Positions 9,423 through 16,743 of a stretch of 64,000 nt of DNA are shown here, one piece after another. Within the stretch, counting starts at the first letter, position 1; every line of letters starts with the position of its first letter. Under the pieces are notes generated by a model. The model was given only the letters and a program-made list of their open reading frames with translations, was not told the origin of the DNA and searched no databases. The translations under genes and the position numbers were made by a program. Where the stretch lies: the NCBI GenBank assembly GCA_024679955.1, contig JAILCQ010000022.1, positions 1 to 64,000 of the forward strand. Direction: 5' to 3'. The stretch comes from Bacillota bacterium. GTDB lineage: Bacteria; Bacillota; Dehalobacteriia; UBA4068.

Positions 9423-9456
9423 TTTTGCCCATAGCCTGTAAGTATGGCGGAAATAC

Positions 9457-9471
9457 CATGCTTAGAGCATG
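9457..9471. promoter_or_regulatory. Palindrome upstream of hydrogenase operon, candidate operator
   Basis: CATGCT-TAG-AGCATG, perfect six-base arms with a 3-base spacer, 75 bases before the -35 box at 9546. It is part of TTAGAGCATGCA (9462-9473), which recurs on the opposite strand at 16036-16047 in the DUF134 leader. A second 6-3-6 palindrome, GAAATT-GGA-AATTTC, is at 9482-9496. Binding factor unknown. Confidence 0.4.
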
Positions 9472-9545
9472 CATCTTTGTTGAAATTGGAAATTTCTTAA
9501 TATTTATAATAATGAAAAACTAACGTTCTTTCCATCAATAGGCGG

Positions 9546-9574
9546 TTGACAAAATCGAAGATATTCGGTATAGT
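9546..9574 (+). promoter_or_regulatory. Sigma-A promoter for hydrogenase operon
   Basis: TTGACA (9546-9551), 17-base spacer, TATAGT (9569-9574). Predicted start is near 9581, 312 bases before hydC. A second, weaker candidate is TTGCCA (9772-9777), 16-base spacer, TATTAT (9794-9799), which would give a much shorter leader. Confidence 0.7.
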
Positions 9575-9580
9575 TATTTG

Positions 9581-9892
9581 TGGAACAGAATATAAATATG
9601 CTTGCTTCGTTACAGTTCTTTATGTTCCCATTGTTTCACCAATAATAGCTTAAAAAATTGTTTTATCATTGGCGAATAGGCTGTGACCAGCTGCGATTAT
9701 ACCGGTTCGGGTAAGGGCAAACTGCGTTGCGAGTCGTTCGCGGCGCTGTTTTTTTCATGCGCGCCGTTGTTTTGCCAAGGCAAAGATTTTTGTTATTATT
9801 GTTTTCCATTAAACATTTATATTATACAGCGAGGTGATTTTGGACTGGTTTTTGTAAGAATGGCAATTTTAAAATTTGTTAGGAGGTAAAAA
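9581..9892 (+). other. Long untranslated leader of hydrogenase operon
   Basis: I see no convincing gene here. Visible structures are a bulged pairing of GGAACA with TGTTCC around 9583-9630, CCAAT/ATTGG arms around 9640-9676, and CGGCGC/GCGCCG (9741-9746, 9761-9766) around a T-rich loop. A 68-codon frame at 9683-9889 has no family features and is not called. I recognise no known riboswitch class. Confidence 0.4.
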
Positions 9893-10405
9893 ATGAGCGA
9901 GGAAACCAAAAATGCTCCCGTTCTCGAAACAACCGATGAGGCGGAAGAAGAAAGACAAAAGTTGGCTGCAATCGCCGAAGTGATCGATACATACAAAGAT
10001 CAGCCCGGCAGTTTGATCAAGGTTCTGCACGCAGCACAGAACATTTACGGCTATCTGCCCCTTTCTTTGCAGAAAGTTATCGCCACAGGGATGAACATGC
10101 CTCTGTCGACGATTTCCGGCGTCATTTCTTTCTACGCGTTCTTTTCCACCACCCCCAAAGCCGACAATACCATCAAAGTATGTTTGGGTACTGCCTGCTA
10201 TGTCCGGGGCGGCCAGAAAATTATGGACCGGCTTCAGAACATCCTGGGCATCAAACCCGGCGAATTGACGGAAGACAGAAAATTCTCCATCGAGGTCACC
10301 CGTTGCCTGGGCGCTTGCGGTTTGGCCCCCGTCATCATGGTCAATGACGACGTCCATCAGCAAGTAAACCCCGATAAGCTGGAAAAATTGCTGGCGGCAT
10401 ATTAA
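9893..10405 (+). CDS. hydC: Hydrogenase subunit C (NuoE-like [2Fe-2S] protein)
   Basis: 170-residue NuoE/HndA-type thioredoxin-like ferredoxin. The four cluster cysteines are visible in CLGTACYVRG and CLGACGLAP. The N-terminal half is the helical NuoE domain (SLIKVLHAAQNIYGYLP). It is the electron-transfer subunit of trimeric cytoplasmic [FeFe]-hydrogenases of the HydABC type. A strong AGGAGG site precedes ATG 9893. First gene of hydC-hydB-hydA, with 20 bases between its stop and the GTG of hydB. Confidence 0.92.
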   Translation: MSEETKNAPVLETTDEAEEERQKLAAIAEVIDTYKDQPGSLIKVLHAAQNIYGYLPLSLQKVIATGMNMPLSTISGVISFYAFFSTTPKADNTIKVCLGTACYVRGGQKIMDRLQNILGIKPGELTEDRKFSIEVTRCLGACGLAPVIMVNDDVHQQVNPDKLEKLLAAY

Positions 10406-10425
10406 ATTTGAGTGGAGGTGAACCC

Positions 10426-13400
10426 GTGAGTATCAAAACTATACAGGATTTGGCAAACATCAAACAATCCTTTAACGACAAAAAAGCTGCCTACAAACAG
10501 CGCATTTACGTTTGCGGCGGCGGCGGTTGTATTTCTTCCAATTGTCTGGAAACCAAAGACGCGGTGGTTCAAAGCCTTAAGAACAACCACCTGGAAGACA
10601 CGGTAGACGTGGTCTTCACCGGTTGTATGGGCACCTGCGCCGTGGGCCCGGTGATATACATTGAGCCGGACGACGTATTCTATACCAAAGTTACCGCGCA
10701 AAAAGCCGAAGAGATCATCCAATCCCATATCATCGGCGGCAAAGTCCTGACCGATTATACCTTCTTCGACAACAACCTGCAGCAGCATATCCCGCATCTG
10801 GCGGATATCCCCTTCTTTGCGCAGCAGGTTCAGATCGCTCTGCGCAACTGCGGTAAAATCGACTTCGCTTCCGTAGAAAACTACATCGCCAAAGACGGTT
10901 ATGCGGCCATCGCCAAAGCCGTTACTTCCATGACCCCGGCGGAAGTGGTCGACGAAGTGAAGAAATCCGGTTTGCGCGGCCGTGGCGGCGGCGGTTTCCC
11001 CACCGGCATCAAATGGGAAGCCGGTATGAATGCGGTGGGCGATCAGAAATATATCGTCTGCAACGCGGACGAAGGCGATCCCGGCGCGTTTATGGACAGA
11101 AGCTTGCTGGAAGGCGACCCCCACGGCATCATCGAAGGTATGATGCTGGGCGGTTATGCCATCGGCGCCAACATGGGCTATATTTATGTCCGCGCTGAGT
11201 ATCCTATCGCCGTGGACCGCTTGGGCGCGGCCATTGAAGAAGCCCGCAAGCAAGGCATTCTGGGCAACAACATCTTCGGCAGCAACTTCAACTTCGATCT
11301 GGAGATCCGCATCGGCGCCGGCGCTTTCGTCTGCGGCGAAGAAACCGCTTTGATGGCCTCCATCGAAGGCGAGCGCGGCGAACCGAAACAAAAACCGCCG
11401 TTCCCCTTTGAACGCGGTCTGTACGGCTGCCCCACCATCATCAACAACGTGGAAACTTATGCCAACGTGCCCGCCATCATCAACAAAGGCGCCGACTGGT
11501 TCGCTTCTTTCGGCGTGGGCAAGAGCAAAGGCACCAAAGTTTTCGCTTTGGCCGGCGATATCGTCAACACCGGTTTGGTGGAAGTTCCCATGGGCATCAG
11601 CCTGGGCGATTTGATCTACAAAATCGGCGGCGGCATCCGCGGCGGCAAGAGCTTCAAAGCCGCTCAGGTCGGCGGACCTTCCGGCGGCTGCCTGACCAAA
11701 GAATATCTGAACACCTCCGTGGATTATGAATCCCTCACCGCCCTCGGGGCGATCATGGGTTCCGGCGGTTTGATCGTCATGAGCGAAGACACCTGTATGG
11801 TGGATACCGCCCGTTTCTTCCTGGACTTCATTCAGGACGAAAGCTGCGGCAAATGCACACCCTGCCGTTTGGGCACCAAACGCATGTTGGAGATCCTGCA
11901 GCGGATCACCAAGGGCGAAGGCACGCCGGAAGATCTGGACGCCTTGGAAGAATTGGCCCACACCATCAAAGACACGGCTATGTGCGGCCTGGGACAAACC
12001 GCTCCCAATCCCATCCTCTCCACGATGAAGAACTTCCGTCGTGAATACGAGGATCACATCCTGGACAAACACTGCACCGCCGGCGTTTGCTCCGCCATGT
12101 TCATCTCTCCCTGCCAGAATGCCTGCCCCGCCGGCATCAACGTGCCCGGCTATATGGCTCTGATCCAGGAAGGCAAATTCATCGAAGCTTACAACCTGAT
12201 CCGTCGCGAGAATCCGTTCCCGGCAGTCTGCGGCCGCATCTGCACCCATCCCTGCGAAGCCAAATGCCGCCGCGGCCAAAGAGACGAAGCCTTGGCGATC
12301 TGCGATCTGAAACGTTTCGTGGCCGATTATGCTATGAGCCATGAAGACGAAATGGTCAACGACGAAGCGCCGGTAGCCAAAAACGGCAAGAAAGTGGCGA
12401 TCATCGGCGCCGGCCCCTCCGGCCTGACCTGCGCCCATTATCTGGCCCGTCTCGGTTATGAAGTGGACGTTTTCGAATCTCAACCCATCGCCGGCGGCGT
12501 TTTGGCCTACGGCATTCCCGAATACCGTCTGCCCAACGATGTGTTGGAATATGAAGTCAACCAAGTCCGTCAACAAGGCGTCAACATTCACCTCAACTGC
12601 GAAGTGGGCAAGGACGTTTCCTTCCAAAGCCTGCGCCAGGACTATGACGCCGTATATGTAGCCACCGGTACCCAATTCCCGAACAAAGCCGGCGTGGATG
12701 GCGAAGACCTGAAAGGCGTATACTATGGTCTGGACTTCCTCCATGACGTAGCTTTGGGCAAACCTGTCCAGATGGGCAAAAAGGTAGCCGTCATCGGCGG
12801 CGGCAACACCGCCATCGACGCGGCCCGCACCGCCGTCCGCATGGGCGCGGAGAGCGTGACCATCGTCTACCGCCGCACCCGCGACGATATGCCCGCCGAC
12901 AAACGGGAAATCGCCGAAGCTCTGGAAGAAGGCGTACAACTGATGACCTTGACCGCTCCGGTTCGCTTCGTGGGCGAAAACGGACAACTGAAAGGCATGG
13001 ATTGCGACAAGATGCAACTGGGCGAATATGACAGAGGCGGACGCCGCAAACCCGTGAAGGTCGAGAATTCTCAATTCTTCCTGGAAGCGGATATGATCAT
13101 CCCCGCCATCAGCCAGCATGCCGACTTCCCCTTCATCACCCAAGATGATATCCAGCTGACCTCCTGGGGTTCTCTGGTCACCGACCGCGCCAATCTGATG
13201 ACTTCTCTGGACGGCGTATTCGCCGGCGGCGACGTGGCCCGCGGCTCCGATATGGCCATCACCGCCATCGCCGACGGCAAAAAAGCCGCTGCCAGCATCG
13301 ATAAGTACCTGGGCGGCAAAGGCGAACTGAACAAAGGCGAAGATATTGAAATCCCCGCCGGCACCGTGGACGATGATCCCGCTGCATACAATCGTTTCGC

Positions 13401-13518
13401 CATGGAAATCCTCTCCCCCGAAACGCGCAGAAACAACTTCCGGGAAGTGGTCCAAGGTTACCGTAAATTGAACGCTGTTGCGGAAGCGAACCGTTGCCTC
13501 CGCTGCGACAGAAAGTAG
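10426..13518 (+). CDS. hydB: Hydrogenase subunit B: NuoF-like flavoprotein fused to GltD-like NAD(P)H oxidoreductase
   Basis: 1030 residues from GTG 10426 (GGAGGTG at 10414-10420). Order: thioredoxin-like [2Fe-2S] domain with CGGGGCISSNC and CMGTC (about 20-95); NuoF FMN/NADH site GLRGRGGGGFPTG (about 183) and CNADEGDPGAFMDR; SLBB region; [4Fe-4S] motif ESCGKCTPCRLG (about 474). From about residue 560 comes a GltD-type module with CQNACPAG and CGRICTHPCEAKC cysteines, FAD site IIGAGPSGL (about 658) and NADPH-type site VIGGGNTAID followed by YRR (about 790). Typical HydB proteins end after the NuoF part. The fusion suggests NAD and NADP (or a second flavin) in one electron-bifurcating complex; that is inference. 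Confidence 0.93.
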   Translation: MSIKTIQDLANIKQSFNDKKAAYKQRIYVCGGGGCISSNCLETKDAVVQSLKNNHLEDTVDVVFTGCMGTCAVGPVIYIEPDDVFYTKVTAQKAEEIIQSHIIGGKVLTDYTFFDNNLQQHIPHLADIPFFAQQVQIALRNCGKIDFASVENYIAKDGYAAIAKAVTSMTPAEVVDEVKKSGLRGRGGGGFPTGIKWEAGMNAVGDQKYIVCNADEGDPGAFMDRSLLEGDPHGIIEGMMLGGYAIGANMGYIYVRAEYPIAVDRLGAAIEEARKQGILGNNIFGSNFNFDLEIRIGAGAFVCGEETALMASIEGERGEPKQKPPFPFERGLYGCPTIINNVETYANVPAIINKGADWFASFGVGKSKGTKVFALAGDIVNTGLVEVPMGISLGDLIYKIGGGIRGGKSFKAAQVGGPSGGCLTKEYLNTSVDYESLTALGAIMGSGGLIVMSEDTCMVDTARFFLDFIQDESCGKCTPCRLGTKRMLEILQRITKGEGTPEDLDALEELAHTIKDTAMCGLGQTAPNPILSTMKNFRREYEDHILDKHCTAGVCSAMFISPCQNACPAGINVPGYMALIQEGKFIEAYNLIRRENPFPAVCGRICTHPCEAKCRRGQRDEALAICDLKRFVADYAMSHEDEMVNDEAPVAKNGKKVAIIGAGPSGLTCAHYLARLGYEVDVFESQPIAGGVLAYGIPEYRLPNDVLEYEVNQVRQQGVNIHLNCEVGKDVSFQSLRQDYDAVYVATGTQFPNKAGVDGEDLKGVYYGLDFLHDVALGKPVQMGKKVAVIGGGNTAIDAARTAVRMGAESVTIVYRRTRDDMPADKREIAEALEEGVQLMTLTAPVRFVGENGQLKGMDCDKMQLGEYDRGGRRKPVKVENSQFFLEADMIIPAISQHADFPFITQDDIQLTSWGSLVTDRANLMTSLDGVFAGGDVARGSDMAITAIADGKKAAASIDKYLGGKGELNKGEDIEIPAGTVDDDPAAYNRFAMEILSPETRRNNFREVVQGYRKLNAVAEANRCLRCDRK

Positions 13519-13529
13519 GAGGTGAAAAA

Positions 13530-15335
13530 ATGGCTAATATGGTAAATATCACGATCAACGGCAAAGCGATCTCCGTTGAAGAAGGCAAAACGATTCTTCA
13601 GGCTGCCAAAGAAAACAATATTTATATCCCCACCCTGTGCTATCTGGAAGGTATCCACCAATTCGGCGGCTGCCGCATGTGTATGGTAGAAGTGGAAGGC
13701 GCCCGTACCTTAATGGCCTCCTGCATGGTTCAGGTTAAAGAAGGTATGGTGATCCACACCAATACCGCCAGAGCGCGCCATGCCCGCAAAGTTATGCTGG
13801 AATTGATCCTTTCCAACCATCCGCAGGATTGCTTGAGCTGCCCCAGAAGCGGCAGCTGCGAGCTGCAGGAATTGTCCCAAAAACTGGGCATCACCGAAGC
13901 CCGTTTCAAAGGCGAAAAATCCATTGACATTCTGGACGTTACGCCCTCTATCACCAGAGACACTTCCAAGTGCATCCTCTGCCGCCGCTGCGTATCCGTC
14001 TGCAACAAGATCCAGCATGTGGGCATTTTGAACGCGCAAAACCGCGGTTTCAAAACCGTCATCGGCCCCGCTATGGATCTTTCCATGAACGATGTGGACT
14101 GCGCGCTGTGCGGACAGTGCGTGACCGTTTGCCCGGTCAACGCCTTGCAGGAAACCGACGCCATCAAACCGGTATGGGAAGCCATCAACGACCCGAACAA
14201 ACGGGTGATCGTGCAAGTGGCCCCTGCGGTGAGAGTGGGTATCGGCCAGGAATTCGGCCTGCCCATCGGCAAAGCCACCACCGGCAAACTGGCCTCCGCT
14301 TTGAGAGAATTGATGTTCGACGATGTTTTCGACACCAACTTTGCCGCCGACTTGACCATCATGGAAGAAGGCACCGAATTCCTGACCAGAGCCAAAGCGG
14401 CTTTGACCGGCGGCCATGCGGTCCTGCCGATGATCACCAGCTGCAGCCCGGGCTGGATCAAATTCGTGGAACACACCTTCCCCGAAGAATTGGATCATAT
14501 CTCCACCTGCAAATCTCCGCATATGATGGAAGGCGCCGTGATCAAATCCTACTACGCGGAAAAACTGGGTATCGACCCCAAAGATATGTACGTCGTATCG
14601 GTCATGCCCTGCACCGCCAAGAAATTCGAAATCACCCGTCCGGAAATGGTCAACAACGGCGTTCCCAATGTGGACGCGGTGCTGACGGTTCGGGAACTGG
14701 CCAGAATGATCAAAGAAGCCGGCATCGACTTCGCCAACCTGCCTGAAACCGATTTCGACGCTCCCTTGGGTCTGGGCAGCGGCGCGGCGGACATCTTCGG
14801 CGTCACCGGCGGCGTTATGGAAGCGGCTTTGCGTACCGTTTATGAACTGGTTACCGGTCGCGAACTGCCTTTCGATAAGCTGCATGTCACCCCCATCGTG
14901 GGCTTCCAGCAAATCAAAGTGGCCGAGCTGAAATTTGAAAACGTCAAACCCGATTTCAGCTTCCTGGAAGGCTTCACCGCCAAAGTCGCCGTTACCAGCG
15001 GCTTGGAAGGTGCCCGCAAACTGTTGGAACAGGTTGCCAAGGGCGAAGGCGGCTATCACTTCATCGAAGTGATGGGTTGCCCCGGCGGCTGCATCGCCGG
15101 CGGCGGTCAGCCCAGACTGACCGACCAAACGGTGAAAGAGTTGCGTATGGCTGGTATTTACGAAGAGGACGAAGGCAAGACTCTGCGTAAATCCCATGAG
15201 AACAAAGATATTCAAACCCTGTACGCCGAATATCTGAAAGAGCCCTTGGGCCATAAATCTCATGAGCTGCTGCATACCACTTACACCAAACGTGGAGAAT
15301 TCAATGAATATCTCCATCCGGAACAAGCTGAATAA
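13530..15335 (+). CDS. hydA: [FeFe]-hydrogenase catalytic subunit A
   Basis: 601-residue monometallic-cluster-rich hydrogenase. N-terminal [2Fe-2S] domain (GGCRMC), His-ligated [4Fe-4S] motif (HPQDCLSCPRSGSC), two [4Fe-4S] motifs (CILCRRC and CALCGQCVTVCP), then the H-cluster domain: TSCSPGW (303-309), MPCTAKKFE (from 359) and MGCPGGCIAGGGQP (from 515). The L1 motif has Ser306 where CpI-type enzymes have a proton-relay cysteine. ATG 13530 follows AGGAGGTG. With HydB and HydC it should form a soluble NAD(P)H/ferredoxin-linked hydrogenase. Ends at a strong terminator. Confidence 0.96.
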   Translation: MANMVNITINGKAISVEEGKTILQAAKENNIYIPTLCYLEGIHQFGGCRMCMVEVEGARTLMASCMVQVKEGMVIHTNTARARHARKVMLELILSNHPQDCLSCPRSGSCELQELSQKLGITEARFKGEKSIDILDVTPSITRDTSKCILCRRCVSVCNKIQHVGILNAQNRGFKTVIGPAMDLSMNDVDCALCGQCVTVCPVNALQETDAIKPVWEAINDPNKRVIVQVAPAVRVGIGQEFGLPIGKATTGKLASALRELMFDDVFDTNFAADLTIMEEGTEFLTRAKAALTGGHAVLPMITSCSPGWIKFVEHTFPEELDHISTCKSPHMMEGAVIKSYYAEKLGIDPKDMYVVSVMPCTAKKFEITRPEMVNNGVPNVDAVLTVRELARMIKEAGIDFANLPETDFDAPLGLGSGAADIFGVTGGVMEAALRTVYELVTGRELPFDKLHVTPIVGFQQIKVAELKFENVKPDFSFLEGFTAKVAVTSGLEGARKLLEQVAKGEGGYHFIEVMGCPGGCIAGGGQPRLTDQTVKELRMAGIYEEDEGKTLRKSHENKDIQTLYAEYLKEPLGHKSHELLHTTYTKRGEFNEYLHPEQAE

Positions 15336-15350
15336 TCGTTCCAAAAGCAG

Positions 15351-15387
15351 ACAAGGTTGCCGCAAAAGCGGCAACCTTGTTTTTTTA
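15351..15387 (+). terminator. Intrinsic terminator of hydrogenase operon
   Basis: Perfect 13-base stem ACAAGGTTGCCGC/GCGGCAACCTTGT with an AAAA loop and a run of eight T residues, 15 bases after hydA. Confidence 0.95.
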
Positions 15388-15524
15388 TGCACCTTAGACA
15401 AAACGCCATAGAGACGGGACTTCCGAAAGCATGGCCTGCCGCCAACCGGGCTTGGCCCGTAGGCGACCGGGCAAGAAGCCTGCCTCCCCGTTTGCAGGGA
15501 AGCGGATCAGGGGTGTAGGAGCAT

Positions 15525-15908
15525 TTATTCTTGTGGAGCCCCGTCGCCGGCCTGCCGGCATGAGCCGCCTGCCGTCCGTTTGGGGCATTTTTCGCAGCCG
15601 CACACCGCCTGCCCGTCGCAAAGCAGGTATTCCCCGCCTTCTATCTTCAATTCCCGGCGGTTGACCAGGCAATCCGCCAGTTTTTTCCGGGCATTGGTAT
15701 AAATCGATTGCACCGTGGTACGGGCAACGCCCATCTGTTCCGCGCATTTTTCCTGGGTCAAGCCCTGCCAATCGATGAGGCGTATGGCTTCATACTCGTC
15801 CACCGTCATGGCGACGGCCAGGCCGGACCGGGCCTGACTATCCGCCGGGGCGAAACGGCGGCAGGCCGGCAAAGCGCATATTCTTCTTCTTTTGCAAGGG
15901 CGCGGCAT
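15525..15908 (-). CDS. DUF134 (UPF0251) family putative DNA-binding protein
   Basis: 127 residues. It begins MPRPCKRRRI as DUF134 proteins do, followed by MTVDEYEAIRLIDWQGLTQEKCAEQMGVARTT split over a sigma-like helix-turn-helix (about residues 40-75), GGEYLLCDG, and a C-terminal cysteine cluster (CGCEKC). ATG 15908 has GGAAAGGAGAGGG just upstream. The frame stays open upstream to an ATG at 16040 and would add 44 residues including (LDR) repeats, but that start lacks a clear ribosome-binding site. It converges on the hydrogenase operon. A redox-related regulator is plausible but unproven. Confidence 0.85.
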   Translation of the reverse strand: MPRPCKRRRICALPACRRFAPADSQARSGLAVAMTVDEYEAIRLIDWQGLTQEKCAEQMGVARTTVQSIYTNARKKLADCLVNRRELKIEGGEYLLCDGQAVCGCEKCPKRTAGGSCRQAGDGAPQE

Positions 15909-15979
15909 ACATCCCTCTCCTTTCCCCAGCCGGCGCATAGCGCCGAAGGCTGATTCGCATATAGAATGGCAGTCCTTTG

Positions 15980-16024
15980 CCAACCGATCCAACCGATCCA
16001 ACCGATCCAACCGATCCAACCGAT
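15980..16024. repeat. Five perfect 9-bp tandem repeats in DUF134 leader
   Basis: Five uninterrupted copies of CCAACCGAT (ATCGGTTGG on the transcribed strand). They lie 72-116 bases before the DUF134 start codon, inside the predicted 5' leader. Unit length is a multiple of three and the open frame encodes repeated Leu-Asp-Arg. Confidence 0.95.
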
Positions 16025-16081
16025 CTAAATGGGCTTGCATGCTCTAAATTTTCGCATTATTTTTCATACCATATTACTTGT

Positions 16082-16110
16082 ATTATATATCATGCTTGGC
16101 ATAAATACAA
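16082..16110 (-). promoter_or_regulatory. Promoter for DUF134 gene
   Basis: On the - strand: TTGTAT (16110-16105), 17-base spacer, perfect TATAAT (16087-16082). Start near 16075 gives a leader of about 167 bases holding TTAGAGCATGCA (16047-16036) and the five 9-bp repeats. Confidence 0.7.
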
Positions 16111-16208
16111 TTCTATTTTTTTGTAAAGGCAGGTCGAGGGGCGGCAAAGACGCCTCCCCTGTCCCCGGCAAAGAAAACCCTGTTTGACAAAATATTTTCT
16201 AAAAAACC

Positions 16209-16237
16209 TTGCCAAACGTTATATTTTTTTGTATAAT
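16209..16237 (+). promoter_or_regulatory. Promoter for tRNA-Ser
   Basis: TTGCCA (16209-16214), 17-base spacer, TATAAT (16232-16237), the same box pair and spacing as the rpsO promoter. The tRNA begins about 80 bases after the predicted start. I see nothing else in 16111-16323. Confidence 0.75.
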
Positions 16238-16323
16238 AAATAAGCTGTGACAATATGGTTAAGCTACTGTTGGGAAGCGTTCCCCGGGGCGGCGCAGCAT
16301 ACGATGATCATAAACCAATATAG

Positions 16324-16416
16324 GGAGAAGTCGCGTAGTTTGGTCGAGCGCGCACGACTGGAAATCGTGTAGGCCTCAAAAGGGTCTCGAGGGTTCGAAT
16401 CCCTCCTTCTCCGCCA
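16324..16416 (+). tRNA. tRNA-Ser, anticodon GGA, with encoded CCA
   Basis: Acceptor arms GGAGAAG (16324-16330) and CTTCTCC (16406-16412) pair fully, G73 and CCA (16414-16416) follow. Anticodon stem CACGA/TCGTG encloses CTGGAAA with anticodon GGA at 16360-16362; a long variable arm and the GGTTCGAATCC T-loop identify a class II serine tRNA reading UCC/UCU. Confidence 0.96.
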
Positions 16417-16418
16417 TA

Positions 16419-16460
16419 ATTGCACGCTAATTTTGATAGAATTAGCGTGCAATATTTTTC
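16419..16460 (+). terminator. Terminator after tRNA-Ser
   Basis: Perfect 14-base stem ATTGCACGCTAATT/AATTAGCGTGCAAT (16419-16432, 16440-16453) with loop TTGATAG, then ATTTTTC. The same loop and inner AATT pairs occur with different outer arms at 20018-20050. Confidence 0.88.
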
Positions 16461-16531
16461 GCCTTAAAACCTCTAAAAACTGTTTATTATCGCAAGACCT
16501 GAACATTTTTCGGTCATATTATACTCCAAAT

Positions 16532-16565
16532 GCCGCCACGGAGCTTTCTTCCGTAGCGGCCGTTT
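16532..16565 (+). terminator. Second hairpin of left island flank
   Basis: GCCGCCACGGA (16532-16542) pairs with TCCGTAGCGGC (16550-16560) with one C/A mismatch, 7-base loop, then CGTTTG. Terminator-like but with a poor T tract. Counterpart at 20107-20144. Confidence 0.5.
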
Positions 16566-16604
16566 GTTGTTATGTAAACTTTCCGTTCTTCTCCTCCCTT
16601 ACAA

Positions 16605-16678
16605 ATCGTTCAAACAGAGGAGGTATCGTTCAATTTGAGGGGTATCGTTCTCACAGAGGGGAAATCGTTCAATTTGAT
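16605..16678 (+). repeat. Four ATCGTTC iterons at 19-20 base spacing
   Basis: ATCGTTC at 16605, 16625, 16644 and 16664. Copies 2 and 4 extend to ATCGTTCAATTTGA, copies 1 and 3 to ATCGTTC plus ACAGAGG three bases later, so two unit types alternate. The last copy overlaps the -35 region of the RM operon promoter. Two more copies are at 20184 and 20203. Confidence 0.85.
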
Positions 16679-16704
16679 ATTTGGTATTGCTTTTTCAATA
16701 TAAT
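16674..16704 (+). promoter_or_regulatory. Candidate promoter of RM operon
   Basis: TTGATA (16674-16679) and TATAAT (16699-16704) with a long 19-base spacer, just before the GGAGGT site (16730-16735) of the RM gene. The -35 box lies in the fourth ATCGTTC iteron, so a protein bound to the array would block it. The spacer length lowers confidence. Confidence 0.5.
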
Positions 16705-16743
16705 TATTGTAATTTAAATACATAACACTGGAGGTGTCATTAT

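Noticed and set aside
9683-9889. 68-codon frame in the hydrogenase leader
   Set aside because: No family features, mixed composition, no clear ribosome-binding site; more likely untranslated.
10402-13455. 1017-codon open frame on the - strand opposite hydB
   Set aside because: Antisense by-product of GC-rich, low-stop coding sequence; hydB on the + strand carries all cofactor motifs.
15909-16040. 44-residue N-terminal extension of the DUF134 protein made of Leu-Asp-Arg repeats
   Set aside because: Not favoured: DUF134 proteins start at MPRP, where a strong ribosome-binding site exists, and ATG 16040 lacks one. Kept open as a possibility in the findings.
16605-16678. CRISPR array
   Set aside because: Units are too short and the spacers are not unique sequences of even length; there are two alternating unit types and no cas genes.
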